Numbered from the stretch's first letter, positions 36,864 through 46,558 are shown. The stretch is 50,568 nucleotides of DNA from Gammaproteobacteria bacterium (GCA_013001575.1 JABDMI010000048.1:1-50568), one strand, 5' to 3'. Numbers and translations are program-made. Notes: generated by a model from the letters alone, not told the origin.

Positions 36864-37987
36864 CTCTGAATACCGAGCGCGCACATCCCATGCAAGCGAT
36901 CGTGATCATGGCGGGTGGTACCGGCGGACACATTTTTCCTGCAATGGCAGTGGCCAAACAACTCATGGCAAGTGGTTGTCCGGTCTATTGGATTGGGACT
37001 GATAACAGCATGGAGGCCAAACTTGTACCGCAACACAATGTACCGATGCGTTTTATCAACATTCAGGCATTACGTGGCAAAGGTCTGATGACCAAATTAT
37101 TACTACCCTTGCGCTTGCTAAAGGCGATAGTTCAGGCTATTGGTATTCTGCGTGAGTTAAAACCGGCCGCAGTCCTTGGCATGGGCGGGTTTGTCACGGG
37201 GCCAGGCGGCGTGGCGGCGTGGCTTTTAAGAAAGCCATTGATCATTCATGAGCAAAATGCCGTAGCTGGAATGACTAACCGCTACCTGGCACGCTTGGCT
37301 CGGCATGTGTACGAAGCATTCCCGCATAGTTTTGATAACAAACAAAAAACTGAAACGGTAGGCAATCCGATTCGTTCCGAGATCGTGCAATTACACGCAC
37401 AGGAAAAAATAACCGATCTGAATAATCGCCCACTGCACTTGTTAGTGGTTGGCGGTAGTCTGGGTGCCCTGGTTTTGAATGAAACTGTACCCAAAGCCCT
37501 GGCAATGTTATTTGCCCAGCAAAAATTAACCGCCGAGAACATTGAGATCCGCCATCAAACCGGCGAACGCACTTACCAACATGCACGCACAGCCTATGCG
37601 CAAGAAAAAGTAAACGCGGATATCATTAAATTCATTGATGATATGGCAGCGGCGTACGCCTGGGCTGATGTGATCATTTGTCGCGCCGGTGCATTAACCG
37701 TATCCGAAGTGGCCGCCGCCGGTGTGCCGTCTATATTTGTTCCATTCCCGCACGCTGTGGATGACCATCAAAGAAAAAATGCCGAGGCCCTGGCAAAACA
37801 AGATGCCGCTATAGTGCTGGTGCAAAAAGACCTCAGCCCGGAAAGCTTGGCGAATTCCTTGTATGCAATGATTCAGCAACCGCAACGTTTGCAAAACATG
37901 AGTCAACGCGCCAAAGCCTTTGCTCAATTGAACGCAGCCGATGTAATTACCCAACAGTGCTTGCACTACGCCAGGGAGGCCGCATGA
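36860..37987 (+). CDS. murG: Lipid II synthase (GlcNAc transferase) MurG
   Basis: Adds GlcNAc to lipid I to make lipid II on the cytoplasmic face of the membrane. The 375 residues have MAGGTGGHIFPAMAVA, LGMGGFVTGPGGVAAW, HEQNAVAGMTNR, CRAGALTVSEVAAAGVPSIF, and PFPHAVDDHQRKNAEAL. The start ATG 36860 is chosen for the ATGA overlap with ftsW; ATG 36890 just before the glycine-rich loop is a shorter alternative. Confidence 0.97.
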   Translation: MTLNTERAHPMQAIVIMAGGTGGHIFPAMAVAKQLMASGCPVYWIGTDNSMEAKLVPQHNVPMRFINIQALRGKGLMTKLLLPLRLLKAIVQAIGILRELKPAAVLGMGGFVTGPGGVAAWLLRKPLIIHEQNAVAGMTNRYLARLARHVYEAFPHSFDNKQKTETVGNPIRSEIVQLHAQEKITDLNNRPLHLLVVGGSLGALVLNETVPKALAMLFAQQKLTAENIEIRHQTGERTYQHARTAYAQEKVNADIIKFIDDMAAAYAWADVIICRAGALTVSEVAAAGVPSIFVPFPHAVDDHQRKNAEALAKQDAAIVLVQKDLSPESLANSLYAMIQQPQRLQNMSQRAKAFAQLNAADVITQQCLHYAREAA

Positions 37988-39405
37988 ACCGTCCCATGCA
38001 TCGCATAGAGCATATCCATTTTGTTGGCATCGGTGGAGCCGGCATGGGTGGTATTGCTGAAGTGTTACTAAACCTAGGCTATACCGTGAGCGGTTCGGAT
38101 ATTAAACAGAACGCCATGGCGGCTCGTTTGGAAAATATGGGTGCAAGTGTATTCATCGGACACGCCCCGGAAAACATTGAGAGCGCCGATGTGGTGGTGA
38201 TTTCAACAGCCATTCCCGACAACAACCCGGAAGTTGCCACGGCACACGAGCGACGCATTCCTGTTGTGCGACGCGCTGAAATGCTCGCGGAGTTAATGCG
38301 TTTTAAATTCGGAATAGCCATTGCTGGCACCCACGGGAAAACCACCACAACATCCTTAACCGCCAGTGTGTTGGCCGAAGCAGGGGAAGATCCCACCTTT
38401 GTGATCGGTGGCTTGTTAAATTCCACACAAAGTAATGCCAAGCTGGGAGCCGGACGCTATCTGGTAGCTGAAGCCGACGAAAGCGATGCCTCATTCTTAC
38501 ATTTGCAGCCCATCCTGGCGGTCGTGACTAATGTGGATGTTGATCACCTTGGGACCTACGAGGGCGATGTGCAAAGACTGCATCATTCGTTTATTGAATT
38601 TTTGTCTAATTTGCCATTCTACGGCACAGCCATTATGTGTGTGGACGATGCCGGGGTACGCGAGATCATGCCAGATGTGCATCGTCGCATACTGACTTAC
38701 GGCATGCATGAGACGGCGGATGTGCGCGCCATTGATCTTAAGCAAAATAATTTTCAAACCAACTTTAGTGTGGTGCGTGAAGGCTATCCACAACTGGACA
38801 TTCAATTGAATATGCCGGGCTTGCACAATGTACAAAATGCTCTGGCCTCAATCGCCATTGCCCAGGAATTGGGTTTGGAAGAGGAATCCATTTTAAAAGC
38901 CCTTTATGCCTTCGATGGCATTGGGCGGCGCTTTGAGCAATTGGGACGTGCCTCTGTTAAACAAGGTGAAGTGACGCTGGTCGACGACTATGCGCATCAC
39001 CCTGTTGAGTTACAAGCGACCTTACAAGCTGCCAAACAAGTGTGGCCAGATCGCCGTCTGGTTGCGATTTTTCAGCCGCACCGTTACACCAGAACCCATG
39101 AATTAATGGATGACTTTGTGCAGGTTTTATCCGGAGTCGATAAGTTATTACTCACCGAGGTCTATCCTGCGGGTGAAAAAGAAATTAGCTCTGCAAACAG
39201 CCATGCTTTAGCACGGGCTATACGTGAACGCGGACAAGTCGAGCCAGTATTATTAAGTGATCTGGACGAGATCGCGCCAACCCTGTACGCGGTTGCCGAA
39301 GACAATGACGTGGTGTTGATCATGGGTGCCGGCAGCATTGGCCGTGTGGCACAAACCATCGTTGCGCAATTGACCGCATTGAATAAAGACGGAGAGGGCG
39401 CATGA
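37984..39405 (+). CDS. murC: UDP-MurNAc-L-alanine ligase MurC
   Basis: Adds L-alanine to UDP-MurNAc, the first amino acid of the stem peptide. From ATG 37984, which overlaps the murG stop as ATGA, it has 473 residues. HFVGIGGAGMGGIAEVL starts the N-domain; AGTHGKTTTTSL is the ATP loop; EADESDASFLHL, NVDVDHLGTYEG and DDYAHHPVEL are family motifs. The frame is open upstream to 37957, but that would overlap murG by 31 bases. Confidence 0.97.
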   Translation: MNRPMHRIEHIHFVGIGGAGMGGIAEVLLNLGYTVSGSDIKQNAMAARLENMGASVFIGHAPENIESADVVVISTAIPDNNPEVATAHERRIPVVRRAEMLAELMRFKFGIAIAGTHGKTTTTSLTASVLAEAGEDPTFVIGGLLNSTQSNAKLGAGRYLVAEADESDASFLHLQPILAVVTNVDVDHLGTYEGDVQRLHHSFIEFLSNLPFYGTAIMCVDDAGVREIMPDVHRRILTYGMHETADVRAIDLKQNNFQTNFSVVREGYPQLDIQLNMPGLHNVQNALASIAIAQELGLEEESILKALYAFDGIGRRFEQLGRASVKQGEVTLVDDYAHHPVELQATLQAAKQVWPDRRLVAIFQPHRYTRTHELMDDFVQVLSGVDKLLLTEVYPAGEKEISSANSHALARAIRERGQVEPVLLSDLDEIAPTLYAVAEDNDVVLIMGAGSIGRVAQTIVAQLTALNKDGEGA

Positions 39406-40367
39406 AAGGACAAGCCATGCAACGCCTGACCCGTAAGATAACTTCGACCAAAGACTTTGGAAAAGTCGCAGTTCTGTATGGCGGCATGTCCGCCGAACGC
39501 GATGTGTCGCTCATGAGTGGCAAAGCGGTACACGCAGGACTGGAAAAACAATTGGTCGATGCACACTTGATCGACCTGCAACATCAAGATCTTCAAATCT
39601 TGGCTGAACAACAATTTGATCGTGTTTTTATTGCCTTGCACGGACGCGGTGGCGAAGACGGCACTTTGCAAGGTGCTTTGGAACATTTGAATATTCCCTA
39701 TACCGGTTCAGGGGTTCTGGGATCGGCCTTGAGTCTGGATAAGTTACGTTGCAAGCAGGTCTTCAAGGCGTGTGGATTGCCAACACCGCGCTGGGCTGTG
39801 GTCAATGCTGCAACCGATAGCCAGACATTGATTGATGCGGTTGGGCTGCCCATGGTGATCAAACCTTCCAATGAGGGTTCAAGTATTGGCATGAGTATTG
39901 TCATGCAGGCAGATGAATTGCCGCGTGCGATTGAAGCCGCATTGCAACTGGATGCCAATGTGATTGCCGAGCAATTCATTGACGGAAAGGAATTAACCGT
40001 ATCGATATTACACGACCGGACATTGCCGATCATTCATATTGAAACCCCGCGCACCTTTTACGATTACGAAGCAAAATACTTTTCCGATAATACCCGTTAC
40101 CACTGTCCCGCCGCTTTACCTGAAGAGCTCGCACAGAACATTGCGGCAATGTCACTCGCTGCATTCAAGGCAGTCGACGCCTATGGTTGGGGTCGGGTTG
40201 ACTTGATGTTGGATCAAAAACAGAACGCCTGGTTGCTTGAAGTTAATACCGTGCCCGGAATGACCTCCCACAGTCTGGTGCCAATGGCGGCCAAAGCTGT
40301 AGGTATTTCATTTGCCGATCTGGTCTGGCAAATACTTGAAACGGCTTTTATTCAGGAGCAATGCTAA
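39402..40367 (+). CDS. ddlB: D-alanine-D-alanine ligase (DdlB type)
   Basis: Joins two D-alanines for MurF. This ATP-grasp enzyme of 321 residues has VLYGGMSAERDVSLMSG near the N-terminus, LHGRGGEDGTLQGALE, PYTGSGVLGSALSLDK, VIKPSNEGSSIGMS, and the metal-binding end LLEVNTVPGMTSHSLVP. The start overlaps murC as ATGA. The location between murC and ftsQ is typical for ddlB in gammaproteobacteria. Confidence 0.97.
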   Translation: MKGQAMQRLTRKITSTKDFGKVAVLYGGMSAERDVSLMSGKAVHAGLEKQLVDAHLIDLQHQDLQILAEQQFDRVFIALHGRGGEDGTLQGALEHLNIPYTGSGVLGSALSLDKLRCKQVFKACGLPTPRWAVVNAATDSQTLIDAVGLPMVIKPSNEGSSIGMSIVMQADELPRAIEAALQLDANVIAEQFIDGKELTVSILHDRTLPIIHIETPRTFYDYEAKYFSDNTRYHCPAALPEELAQNIAAMSLAAFKAVDAYGWGRVDLMLDQKQNAWLLEVNTVPGMTSHSLVPMAAKAVGISFADLVWQILETAFIQEQC

Positions 40368-41287
40368 TGGCTAAGCGCATGGCAAAACGTCTGGATAGCA
40401 AAACTGTTAAACGTCGCACAAACGCAGGCAAGAAAAAAACCACAAGTCAAATTAATTCGCTGGCATTTATGTGGCCCCGCATCAAAATGGGCTTCAGCGC
40501 TCTGAGTGTTGTGGTGGTGTTCAGTGCTTTGCTGGCGTCGGCGTATTACTTGATAAATCGACCATTACAGTCGATCGAGTTGCAAGCCGATTTGGTGAGG
40601 GTGAACAGTCTGGAGATTGAAAAAGTGTTGGCGGATTACCAGAACATGAAGTTCTTAAGTGTGGATCTGACAGTACTCAAGTCACAAATAGAATCAGTTG
40701 GCTGGGTGGATCGCGTCGAGGTACAAAGACGCTTCCCGGGCAAACTGTTTATACAATTAACCGAGCATGTCGCAGCTGCACGTTGGGGTGATAGCGGGTT
40801 ACTCAATACGCGGGGCGAATTAATTGTGCAAAACGCACAATTTTTGCCACCAGAACTACCACGCCTGGATGGACCACAAGGCACCGAATGGCAAGTAGCA
40901 CAACAATATCTTGAACTGCGTGGCTATGTTCAAAAATATGGCTTGCGTATTAAAACGTTCGGAATGGACGCCCGCGGCGCATGGCAATTCAGATTATCCA
41001 ATGGACTAGAGGTCAAGATAGGACGTGATGCAATCATTCAACGCTTCCAGCGTTTTGCACGCCAGGTATTGCCTTTGTTATCGCAACAATCACGCAGCAT
41101 GGCGGTGGTCGACATGCGTTACAGCAATGGTTTTGCAGTCAAATGGAATTCGGAAAATGACACTTCGCCAGCTACTGATGGCGAAAATTACAGCGAGATT
41201 CAGTCTGGAAACAGTTCACAAAAAATAACCCAAAAAAACACGCATACCAAAATAATGCGCAGTGGAGGAGATCAGTACGATGTCTAA
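40367..41287 (+). CDS. ftsQ: Cell division protein FtsQ
   Basis: A bitopic divisome scaffold that binds FtsB and FtsL. The 306 residues have a Lys/Arg-rich cytoplasmic tail (1-40), a membrane helix (about 42-63), a POTRA domain (about 68-137) and a beta domain (ending near SNGFAVKW). A polar Ser/Asn/Thr/Gln-rich tail of about 45 residues follows. Start ATG 40367 is preferred because AGGAG lies 8 bases upstream; ATG 40361 would leave only 2 bases. The start shares a base with the ddl stop, and the end overlaps ftsA by 8 bases. Confidence 0.95.
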   Translation: MAKRMAKRLDSKTVKRRTNAGKKKTTSQINSLAFMWPRIKMGFSALSVVVVFSALLASAYYLINRPLQSIELQADLVRVNSLEIEKVLADYQNMKFLSVDLTVLKSQIESVGWVDRVEVQRRFPGKLFIQLTEHVAAARWGDSGLLNTRGELIVQNAQFLPPELPRLDGPQGTEWQVAQQYLELRGYVQKYGLRIKTFGMDARGAWQFRLSNGLEVKIGRDAIIQRFQRFARQVLPLLSQQSRSMAVVDMRYSNGFAVKWNSENDTSPATDGENYSEIQSGNSSQKITQKNTHTKIMRSGGDQYDV

Positions 41288-42515
41288 ACTTACCGATAAA
41301 AACCTGATCGTTGGGCTGGATATTGGCACATCAAAAATTGTCGCCTTGGTCGGTGAACTTAATGATGAAGGTCAGGTTGAGGTCATCGGGCTTGGTACCA
41401 GCGCTTCCAACGGTCTTAAAAAAGGCGTGGTGGTGAACATCGAAGCTACGGTCTCATCGATTCAGCGTGCAGTCAACGAAGCGGAAATGATGTCCAACTG
41501 CCAGATCACTTCGGTGTTTGCCGGTATTGCCGGGAGTCATATCAATAGTATGAGTTCAACCGGGGTAGTCAAGATTGTAGATGGCGAAGTCGATGAAGAC
41601 GATGTGCATCGGGTTATCGAGGCCGCTCGCGCTATGGACATTCCTGACAATCAACGCATTCTGCACGTACTGCCACAGCAATTCATTATTGATAAACAAG
41701 AAGGCATCCGCGAACCGATTGGCATGTCGGGTGTACGCCTTGAAGCCAAAGTTCATATGGTCACTTGTGCCGAGAGTGCCGCGCAAAACATTATCAAGTG
41801 TGTACAACGCTGCGGATTGGAAGTGGAGAATGTGGTACTTGAGCAATTAGCCTCCAGTTATTCCGTACTCACCGAAGATGAAAAAGAACTCGGGGTCTGT
41901 TTGGTCGATATAGGCGGGGGCACCACCGATATTGCGGTTTTTTGTGGTGGCGCGATTCAACACACCGCAGTGATACCGATCGCCGGAGACCAGGTCACCA
42001 ACGACATCGCCATAGTGATGCGTACCCCGACCAAAAACGCTGAAGAGATCAAGATCAAATACGCCTGTGCTTTATCACAACTGGTTGGCGCGGATGAAAG
42101 TATCGAAGTGCCAAGCGTTGGCGACAAACCCGCCAGACGCCTGGCACGCAGCACCCTGACCTCGGTAGTTGGTCCGCGTTACGAAGAATTGTTCACCCTG
42201 GTGCGTAATGAATTGCAACGTAGCGGATTCGAACAATTGATTCCGGCCGGGATAGTTTTGACTGGCGGAACCTCAAAAATGGAAGGCGTGATCGAGTTGG
42301 CGGAAGAGATCTTCCACACTTCGGTGCGTCTGGGCGAACCAACGCATGTGGTCGGCTTGGCCGACGTGGTACGTAACCCGATCCACGCCACGGGCGTTGG
42401 CTTGTTGTTATACGGACGTCAGCATTATCTAAATGAGCCGGAACACAAGCCTATGGGGTCCGGCCTTAAAGATGTGTTGGAACGGATGTTGGCCTGGTTC
42501 AGGAAAAGTTTTTAG
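41280..42515 (+). CDS. ftsA: Cell division protein FtsA
   Basis: The actin-like protein that tethers FtsZ to the membrane and recruits the divisome. From ATG 41280 it has 411 residues. NLIVGLDIGTSKIVALVGEL is the phosphate-1 motif; VDIGGGTTDIAVF is phosphate-2; PAGIVLTGGTSKMEG is the adenosine motif. The C-terminal LERMLAWFRKSF is the amphipathic membrane-targeting helix. GGAGGAG lies 9 bases upstream and decides the start. The 122-base gap before ftsZ is the longest within the division part of the cluster. Confidence 0.97.
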   Translation: MSKLTDKNLIVGLDIGTSKIVALVGELNDEGQVEVIGLGTSASNGLKKGVVVNIEATVSSIQRAVNEAEMMSNCQITSVFAGIAGSHINSMSSTGVVKIVDGEVDEDDVHRVIEAARAMDIPDNQRILHVLPQQFIIDKQEGIREPIGMSGVRLEAKVHMVTCAESAAQNIIKCVQRCGLEVENVVLEQLASSYSVLTEDEKELGVCLVDIGGGTTDIAVFCGGAIQHTAVIPIAGDQVTNDIAIVMRTPTKNAEEIKIKYACALSQLVGADESIEVPSVGDKPARRLARSTLTSVVGPRYEELFTLVRNELQRSGFEQLIPAGIVLTGGTSKMEGVIELAEEIFHTSVRLGEPTHVVGLADVVRNPIHATGVGLLLYGRQHYLNEPEHKPMGSGLKDVLERMLAWFRKSF

Positions 42516-42637
42516 GAATTTAGAACCAGTGTATTTATTGAATTTGAAAATTCGTGTGCGACTGCAAACCTGTGCACGTGTTTTTAAACATGCAGTGACT
42601 GAAAGGTCATTTAATTTGAAATCAGAGGAGAAATACT

Positions 42638-43789
42638 ATGTTTGAATTGATGGATTCCAGCCGCCAAAGTGCGGTCATCAAAGTGATCGGCGTCGGTGGT
42701 GGCGGCGGTAATGCGGTAACCCACATGATGTCAGCCGGAATTGACGGTGTAGACTTTATTTGTGCCAATACCGATGCTCAGGCTTTGGGTAATTCCAAAG
42801 TTAAAACCGCCTTGCAAATTGGTTGTGGTATTACCAAAGGGCTGGGCGCAGGTGCAAATCCCGATATCGGTCGTCAAGCGGCGATGGAAGATCGTGATCG
42901 CATCAAAGAAGTGATCGAAGGCAGCGATATGTTGTTCATTACCGCCGGCATGGGTGGTGGCACGGGCACAGGCGCGGCGCCTGTGGTTGCCCAGGTTGCA
43001 CGTGAAATGAATATTCTGACGGTAGCGGTGGTGACCAAGCCCTTCGGATTCGAAGGTGACAAACGTCAGCGTATCGCTGAAAAAGGCATTGAGGAATTGA
43101 GTGGGTATGTCGACTCACTGATCACTATTCCGAACCAGAAACTCTTGAGTGTACATAGCAACCTCAGTTTGCTGGATGCCTTTAAAGAAGCCAATAAAGT
43201 CTTACAGGGCGCGGTGCAAGGTATTGCGGAACTCATCACGCGTCCTGGTTTGATCAATGTGGATTTTGCCGACGTACGCACCGTCATGTCAGAAATGGGT
43301 ATGGCCATGATGGGTACCGGTACCGCACAAGGCGACAATCGCGCCCATATCGCGGCCAGTGAAGCGGTTTCTTCACCCTTGCTGGAAGACATCAATATTT
43401 CCGGTGCGCGCGGTATTCTGGTCAATGTTACAGCCGGTGCCGACCTGAATATTATGGAGTTGGATGAAGTGGGTTCAACGGTTAAGGAATTTGCATCCGA
43501 CGATGCTACGGTCGTGATCGGTACGGTAATCGATGCCGAGATGTCAGGACACTTGCGGGTTACGGTAGTGGCTACAGGTTTGAATGACAGTGCCGCGGCG
43601 CTGGAAAAACCGGATGTACGCAGTCTGGTGCGCGAGATCAAGTTACCTGAGCGTCCGGACTTTGAAGAGCTTGACAAGCCCATGGTGGCCAGACGTCAAC
43701 AACGTGCAGTTGGCGGCGATGTAATGCCGGCTCTGTCCAGTGAGGATCTTCTGGATATTCCTGCATTTCTACGCAAACAGGCGGATTAA
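42638..43789 (+). CDS. ftsZ: Cell division protein FtsZ
   Basis: The tubulin-like GTPase that forms the cytokinetic ring. The 383 residues have IKVIGVGGGGGNAVTHM, the tubulin signature GGGTGTGAAP, TKPFGFEG, and NVDFADVRTVMSEMG (T7 loop). The linker is short (about 40 residues), and the C-terminal peptide DIPAFLRKQAD, which binds FtsA and ZipA/ZapD, is perfectly typical. A strong GAGGAG lies 7 bases before ATG 42638, fitting the high expression of FtsZ. The 122-base upstream gap may carry a promoter. Confidence 0.98.
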   Translation: MFELMDSSRQSAVIKVIGVGGGGGNAVTHMMSAGIDGVDFICANTDAQALGNSKVKTALQIGCGITKGLGAGANPDIGRQAAMEDRDRIKEVIEGSDMLFITAGMGGGTGTGAAPVVAQVAREMNILTVAVVTKPFGFEGDKRQRIAEKGIEELSGYVDSLITIPNQKLLSVHSNLSLLDAFKEANKVLQGAVQGIAELITRPGLINVDFADVRTVMSEMGMAMMGTGTAQGDNRAHIAASEAVSSPLLEDINISGARGILVNVTAGADLNIMELDEVGSTVKEFASDDATVVIGTVIDAEMSGHLRVTVVATGLNDSAAALEKPDVRSLVREIKLPERPDFEELDKPMVARRQQRAVGGDVMPALSSEDLLDIPAFLRKQAD

Positions 43790-43900
43790 TGCGCTAACTC
43801 TTCTGATTGATGTATGGGGTAAACAGGAATTGATGCAGGTGTAAGGGTAATAAATGAGTAAATGACTGGGTTTATGCAATAGTGCCGTCGTATCCGTGAC

Positions 43901-43929
43901 TTACCAATTGGTAATAATCAGGTTACAAT
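43901..43929 (+). promoter_or_regulatory. Candidate lpxC promoter with overlapping perfect palindrome
   Basis: TTACCA (43901-43906), a 17-base spacer and TACAAT (43924-43929) form a plausible sigma-70 promoter in the 206-base ftsZ-lpxC gap. TTACCAATTGGTAA (43901-43914) is a perfect 14-bp palindrome over the -35 region and could be a repressor or activator site. No intrinsic terminator is visible after ftsZ. Confidence 0.5.
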
Positions 43930-43995
43930 GCGCTGTTATATAAGCTTTATGTCATGCTTGTACCGGCAGTCAAAGCCTAGACTTTTGGAATAAAA

Positions 43996-44907
43996 ATGCT
44001 ACGACAACGTACCTTAAAAAACTCGATCCGGGCAACCGGTGTAGGTTTGCATTCAGGCGAAAAGGTTTTCATGACTTTACGCCCCGCACCGGTGAATACG
44101 GGTATTGTTTTTCAGCGTGTTGATCTTCCTGAACCCCAATGTGTGAATGCCGACGCTAGTCTGGTCGGCGACACCATGCTGGGTACTTCCCTGATCCAAA
44201 ATGATGTGCGCGTGGCTACCGTTGAGCATTTGCTCTCAGCCATGGCTGGTGTGGGTTTGGATAATGCCTATGTTGACTTGAGTGCTGCGGAAGTCCCGAT
44301 CATGGATGGCAGTGCGGCACCTTTTGTATTCTTGTTGCAATCGGCTGGCCTGGTTGAGCAGAATGCCTTGAAAAAATTCGCCCGCATTAAAAAAACCGTG
44401 CGTGTCGAAGAAGAAGACAAGTGGGCACAGTTCGATCCATACGAGGGCTATAAAGTCAGTATGACCATCGATTTTGATCACCCGGTCTTCAAATCACATA
44501 CCCAGTTTGCGAGTATCGATTTCTCTTCAACTTCTTATTTGAAAGAGGTCAGTCGTGCCCGCACCTTCGGTTTTATGCGTGACATTGAAATGCTGCGTTC
44601 ACGTCAATTAACCTTGGGCGGGTCTTTGGACAATGCGATTGTGCTGGATGATTTTCGTGTACTCAATGAAGACGGCTTGCGCTATGAAGATGAATTCGTT
44701 CGTCACAAGATCCTGGATGCGATTGGTGACCTGTATCTACTCGGCTACAGTTTGATCGGCGCTTTCAGTGGCTATAAAACCGGTCATGGTTTAAACAACA
44801 AATTAGTACGTGCAGTATTGCAAGATCGTTCTTCCTGGGAAGAGGTTACCTTTGATACTCAGCAGTCTTCTCCGATTTCTTACGTGCGTGCCTTGGCATT
44901 AGCCTAG
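43996..44907 (+). CDS. lpxC: UDP-3-O-acyl-N-acetylglucosamine deacetylase LpxC
   Basis: The zinc enzyme of the committed step of lipid A synthesis. The 303 residues have [20 protein letters not shown], the [11 protein letters not shown] motif with zinc ligand His78, and HKILDAIGD with His237 and Asp241, the other zinc ligands. [15 protein letters not shown] contains the catalytic His. It begins at ATG 43996, with GGA about 7 bases upstream, and stands at the end of the dcw cluster as usual, probably with its own promoter. Confidence 0.97.
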   Translation: MLRQRTLKNSIRATGVGLHSGEKVFMTLRPAPVNTGIVFQRVDLPEPQCVNADASLVGDTMLGTSLIQNDVRVATVEHLLSAMAGVGLDNAYVDLSAAEVPIMDGSAAPFVFLLQSAGLVEQNALKKFARIKKTVRVEEEDKWAQFDPYEGYKVSMTIDFDHPVFKSHTQFASIDFSSTSYLKEVSRARTFGFMRDIEMLRSRQLTLGGSLDNAIVLDDFRVLNEDGLRYEDEFVRHKILDAIGDLYLLGYSLIGAFSGYKTGHGLNNKLVRAVLQDRSSWEEVTFDTQQSSPISYVRALALA

Positions 44908-44952
44908 AACAAACCTGTTTCTAAAAATTTCTCAAATACTTTCTAAGCTGAT

Positions 44953-45282
44953 TCAGATTACGTCGGCCGCAGTCCGCACTACTATTTTCTCCAAGCGATA
45001 GCGATCTTCGGGATCACTGTAGGCGGTTTCCCAAAAGTCACGAATATTCTCGGTTTCAAAGCGTAGCCGATTGGCCCAGGCAGGAGACTCGGCAACCAGA
45101 ACCAATATATGATTTCGATAGGTTGCCGCCAGTAAGCGTTTGGCAAAATGTGATGGAAGTACTGCCCTGATTCGGCTTAATAAGGTATCATTCTGGGTTT
45201 GCTGTTGGGTCAGGCGCGAAAATAAGTCACCTGTCTGATCAGCCAGAATATCCTGAAGCGAGCGTGGATCTTTGTTTTTCAT
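44953..45282 (-). CDS. dciA: DUF721 protein, DciA-like helicase loader
   Basis: A 109-residue DUF721 protein. In many bacteria lacking DnaC, the DUF721 protein DciA loads the replicative helicase DnaB. RSLQDILADQTGDLFSRL, VLPSHFAKRLLAATYRNHILVLVAESPAWANRLRFE and the LEKIVVRTA end fit the DUF721 KH-like core. Its place between lpxC and secA, on the opposite strand to both, matches Pseudomonas. DnaB is not in the window, so the functional link is by homology and location. Confidence 0.85.
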   Translation of the reverse strand: MKNKDPRSLQDILADQTGDLFSRLTQQQTQNDTLLSRIRAVLPSHFAKRLLAATYRNHILVLVAESPAWANRLRFETENIRDFWETAYSDPEDRYRLEKIVVRTAADVI

Positions 45283-45469
45283 GGATTTTCTATAAAATAC
45301 AATAAGTTACAAGACTCATAAAGCGATATAACAGCCACTCTACTGGGCATCGCAGAGCGTGTCAAAACTTGGAGCGAAAACCGGCACCTCCCGGTTTACC
45401 GCATTTTTAGGCGCAGCCTGAATGGAAATCAAGCGTTTGCCATTTGTAATTATAAATTGATTGAGCCAA
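45283..45469. other. Intergenic region between dciA and the M23 gene
   Basis: This 187-base gap must hold divergent promoters for dciA and the M23 gene. A hairpin AAACCGG (45378-45384), CACCTC, CCGGTTT (45391-45397) lies in the middle and is followed by a short T run (45403-45407) 5 bases later; it could be a leader structure. I see no clear -35/-10 pair. Confidence 0.4.
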
Positions 45470-46402
45470 ATGAACATAATTGTTTTAACAAAAAGTCAAA
45501 CTCAGGCACGTCAGATCGATCTGATGTCGCCACGTTTTATAGCCATGGGTGTTGCGATCCTGATCGCAGCCTTCAGCCTGTTATTTTTTGCCGGATTTCA
45601 GATTGGAACATCAGGTGTAGATCCGGATGAACACGCGCGTCTGTTAGCTCTTCAAGAATCCCTGAATGCACAATCCCTGAGTATTGAAGAACAGAATGAA
45701 CGTCTTAACAATAACATTCAGGAAAAAGTTAATGCTGTTGCGATCCGTTTGGGACAGTTACAAGCTCGACTGATACGTCTGGATGCCATGGGTGGTCGTT
45801 TGACTGAAATGGCCGGACTGGAAAAAAGCGAATTTGATTTCACAGAGGTTCCTCCACAAGGTGGGCCGGAAAGCGCACCTCACTCAGTCAGTCTGACCGA
45901 ACTCGGTTCAGAACTGGATCTGTTTGATAATTATTTGGAAGATCGTGAACAACAATTAAAAATTCTGGATACATTTCTTGAAGTGCATCAGCTTAGTCAG
46001 GATACCGAGGTACAAGGTAAACCAGCGCCCAAAGGCTGGATCTCTTCGCATTACGGCAAACGCATTGATCCTTTCACCGGTAAAAAAGCCAATCACACCG
46101 GGGTTGATTTTGCCGGTTATGATGGTGCCGATGTAGTTTCTGTAGCGGCAGGAGTAGTTACCTGGACCGGGCCTCGCTCGGGGTATGGCGAGATGATCGA
46201 AATTAATCATGGCAATGGTTATGCCACCCGATATGCGCACAACAAAGTGAATCTGGTCGGGGTTGGTGATCAAGTTCAAAAGGGTGATGTGATCGCACTC
46301 ATGGGCCAGACCGGTCGTGCAACAGGTCCAAACTTACATTTTGAAGTCTTAAAGAATGGTCAATCGGTCAACCCGGTTCCGTTTATTAAAAAATCCAGAT
46401 AG
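45470..46402 (+). CDS. Membrane-anchored M23 (LytM) family peptidase-like protein
   Basis: A 310-residue envelope protein. A membrane helix (about 23-45) is followed by a coiled coil (about 56-105) and a LytM domain from about 188. Zinc ligands His209 and Asp213 (HTGVD) and His290 (LHFEV) are present, as is His257 in RYAHN. The first His of the usual HxH motif is Asn288 (GPNLHFEV), so hydrolase activity is uncertain; it could act as an amidase activator. Start ATG 45470 is chosen over TTG 45461. A similar gene sits between dciA and secA in Pseudomonas. Confidence 0.9.
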   Translation: MNIIVLTKSQTQARQIDLMSPRFIAMGVAILIAAFSLLFFAGFQIGTSGVDPDEHARLLALQESLNAQSLSIEEQNERLNNNIQEKVNAVAIRLGQLQARLIRLDAMGGRLTEMAGLEKSEFDFTEVPPQGGPESAPHSVSLTELGSELDLFDNYLEDREQQLKILDTFLEVHQLSQDTEVQGKPAPKGWISSHYGKRIDPFTGKKANHTGVDFAGYDGADVVSVAAGVVTWTGPRSGYGEMIEINHGNGYATRYAHNKVNLVGVGDQVQKGDVIALMGQTGRATGPNLHFEVLKNGQSVNPVPFIKKSR

Positions 46403-46451
46403 GTCCTAACGCTGGTTTGAAATTCGCAATTCGCACCCCATATTCAATTTT

Positions 46452-46479
46452 ATCGGCAGCCATGGTTGCCGATTTTTTT
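46452..46479 (+). terminator. Intrinsic terminator between the M23 gene and secA
   Basis: A 7-bp stem ATCGGCA (46452-46458) and TGCCGAT (46467-46473), enclosing CCATGG, ends in a 7-base T run. It lies 50 bases after the M23 stop, so secA needs a promoter between 46480 and 46558. Confidence 0.88.
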
Positions 46480-46558
46480 AATTACACGAACAAATTTAGG
46501 TCCTGTAACCGGACGTAAAAACAAGACAATTTTGCGCCAGTCGCAAAGAGGGAAAAAC

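Noticed and set aside
46466-46558. N-terminal extension of secA or a SecM-like arrest peptide
   Set aside because: The extension begins inside a terminator hairpin, and GTG 46559 has a strong Shine-Dalgarno and the family N-terminus. No separate signal-peptide ORF with an arrest motif is visible.
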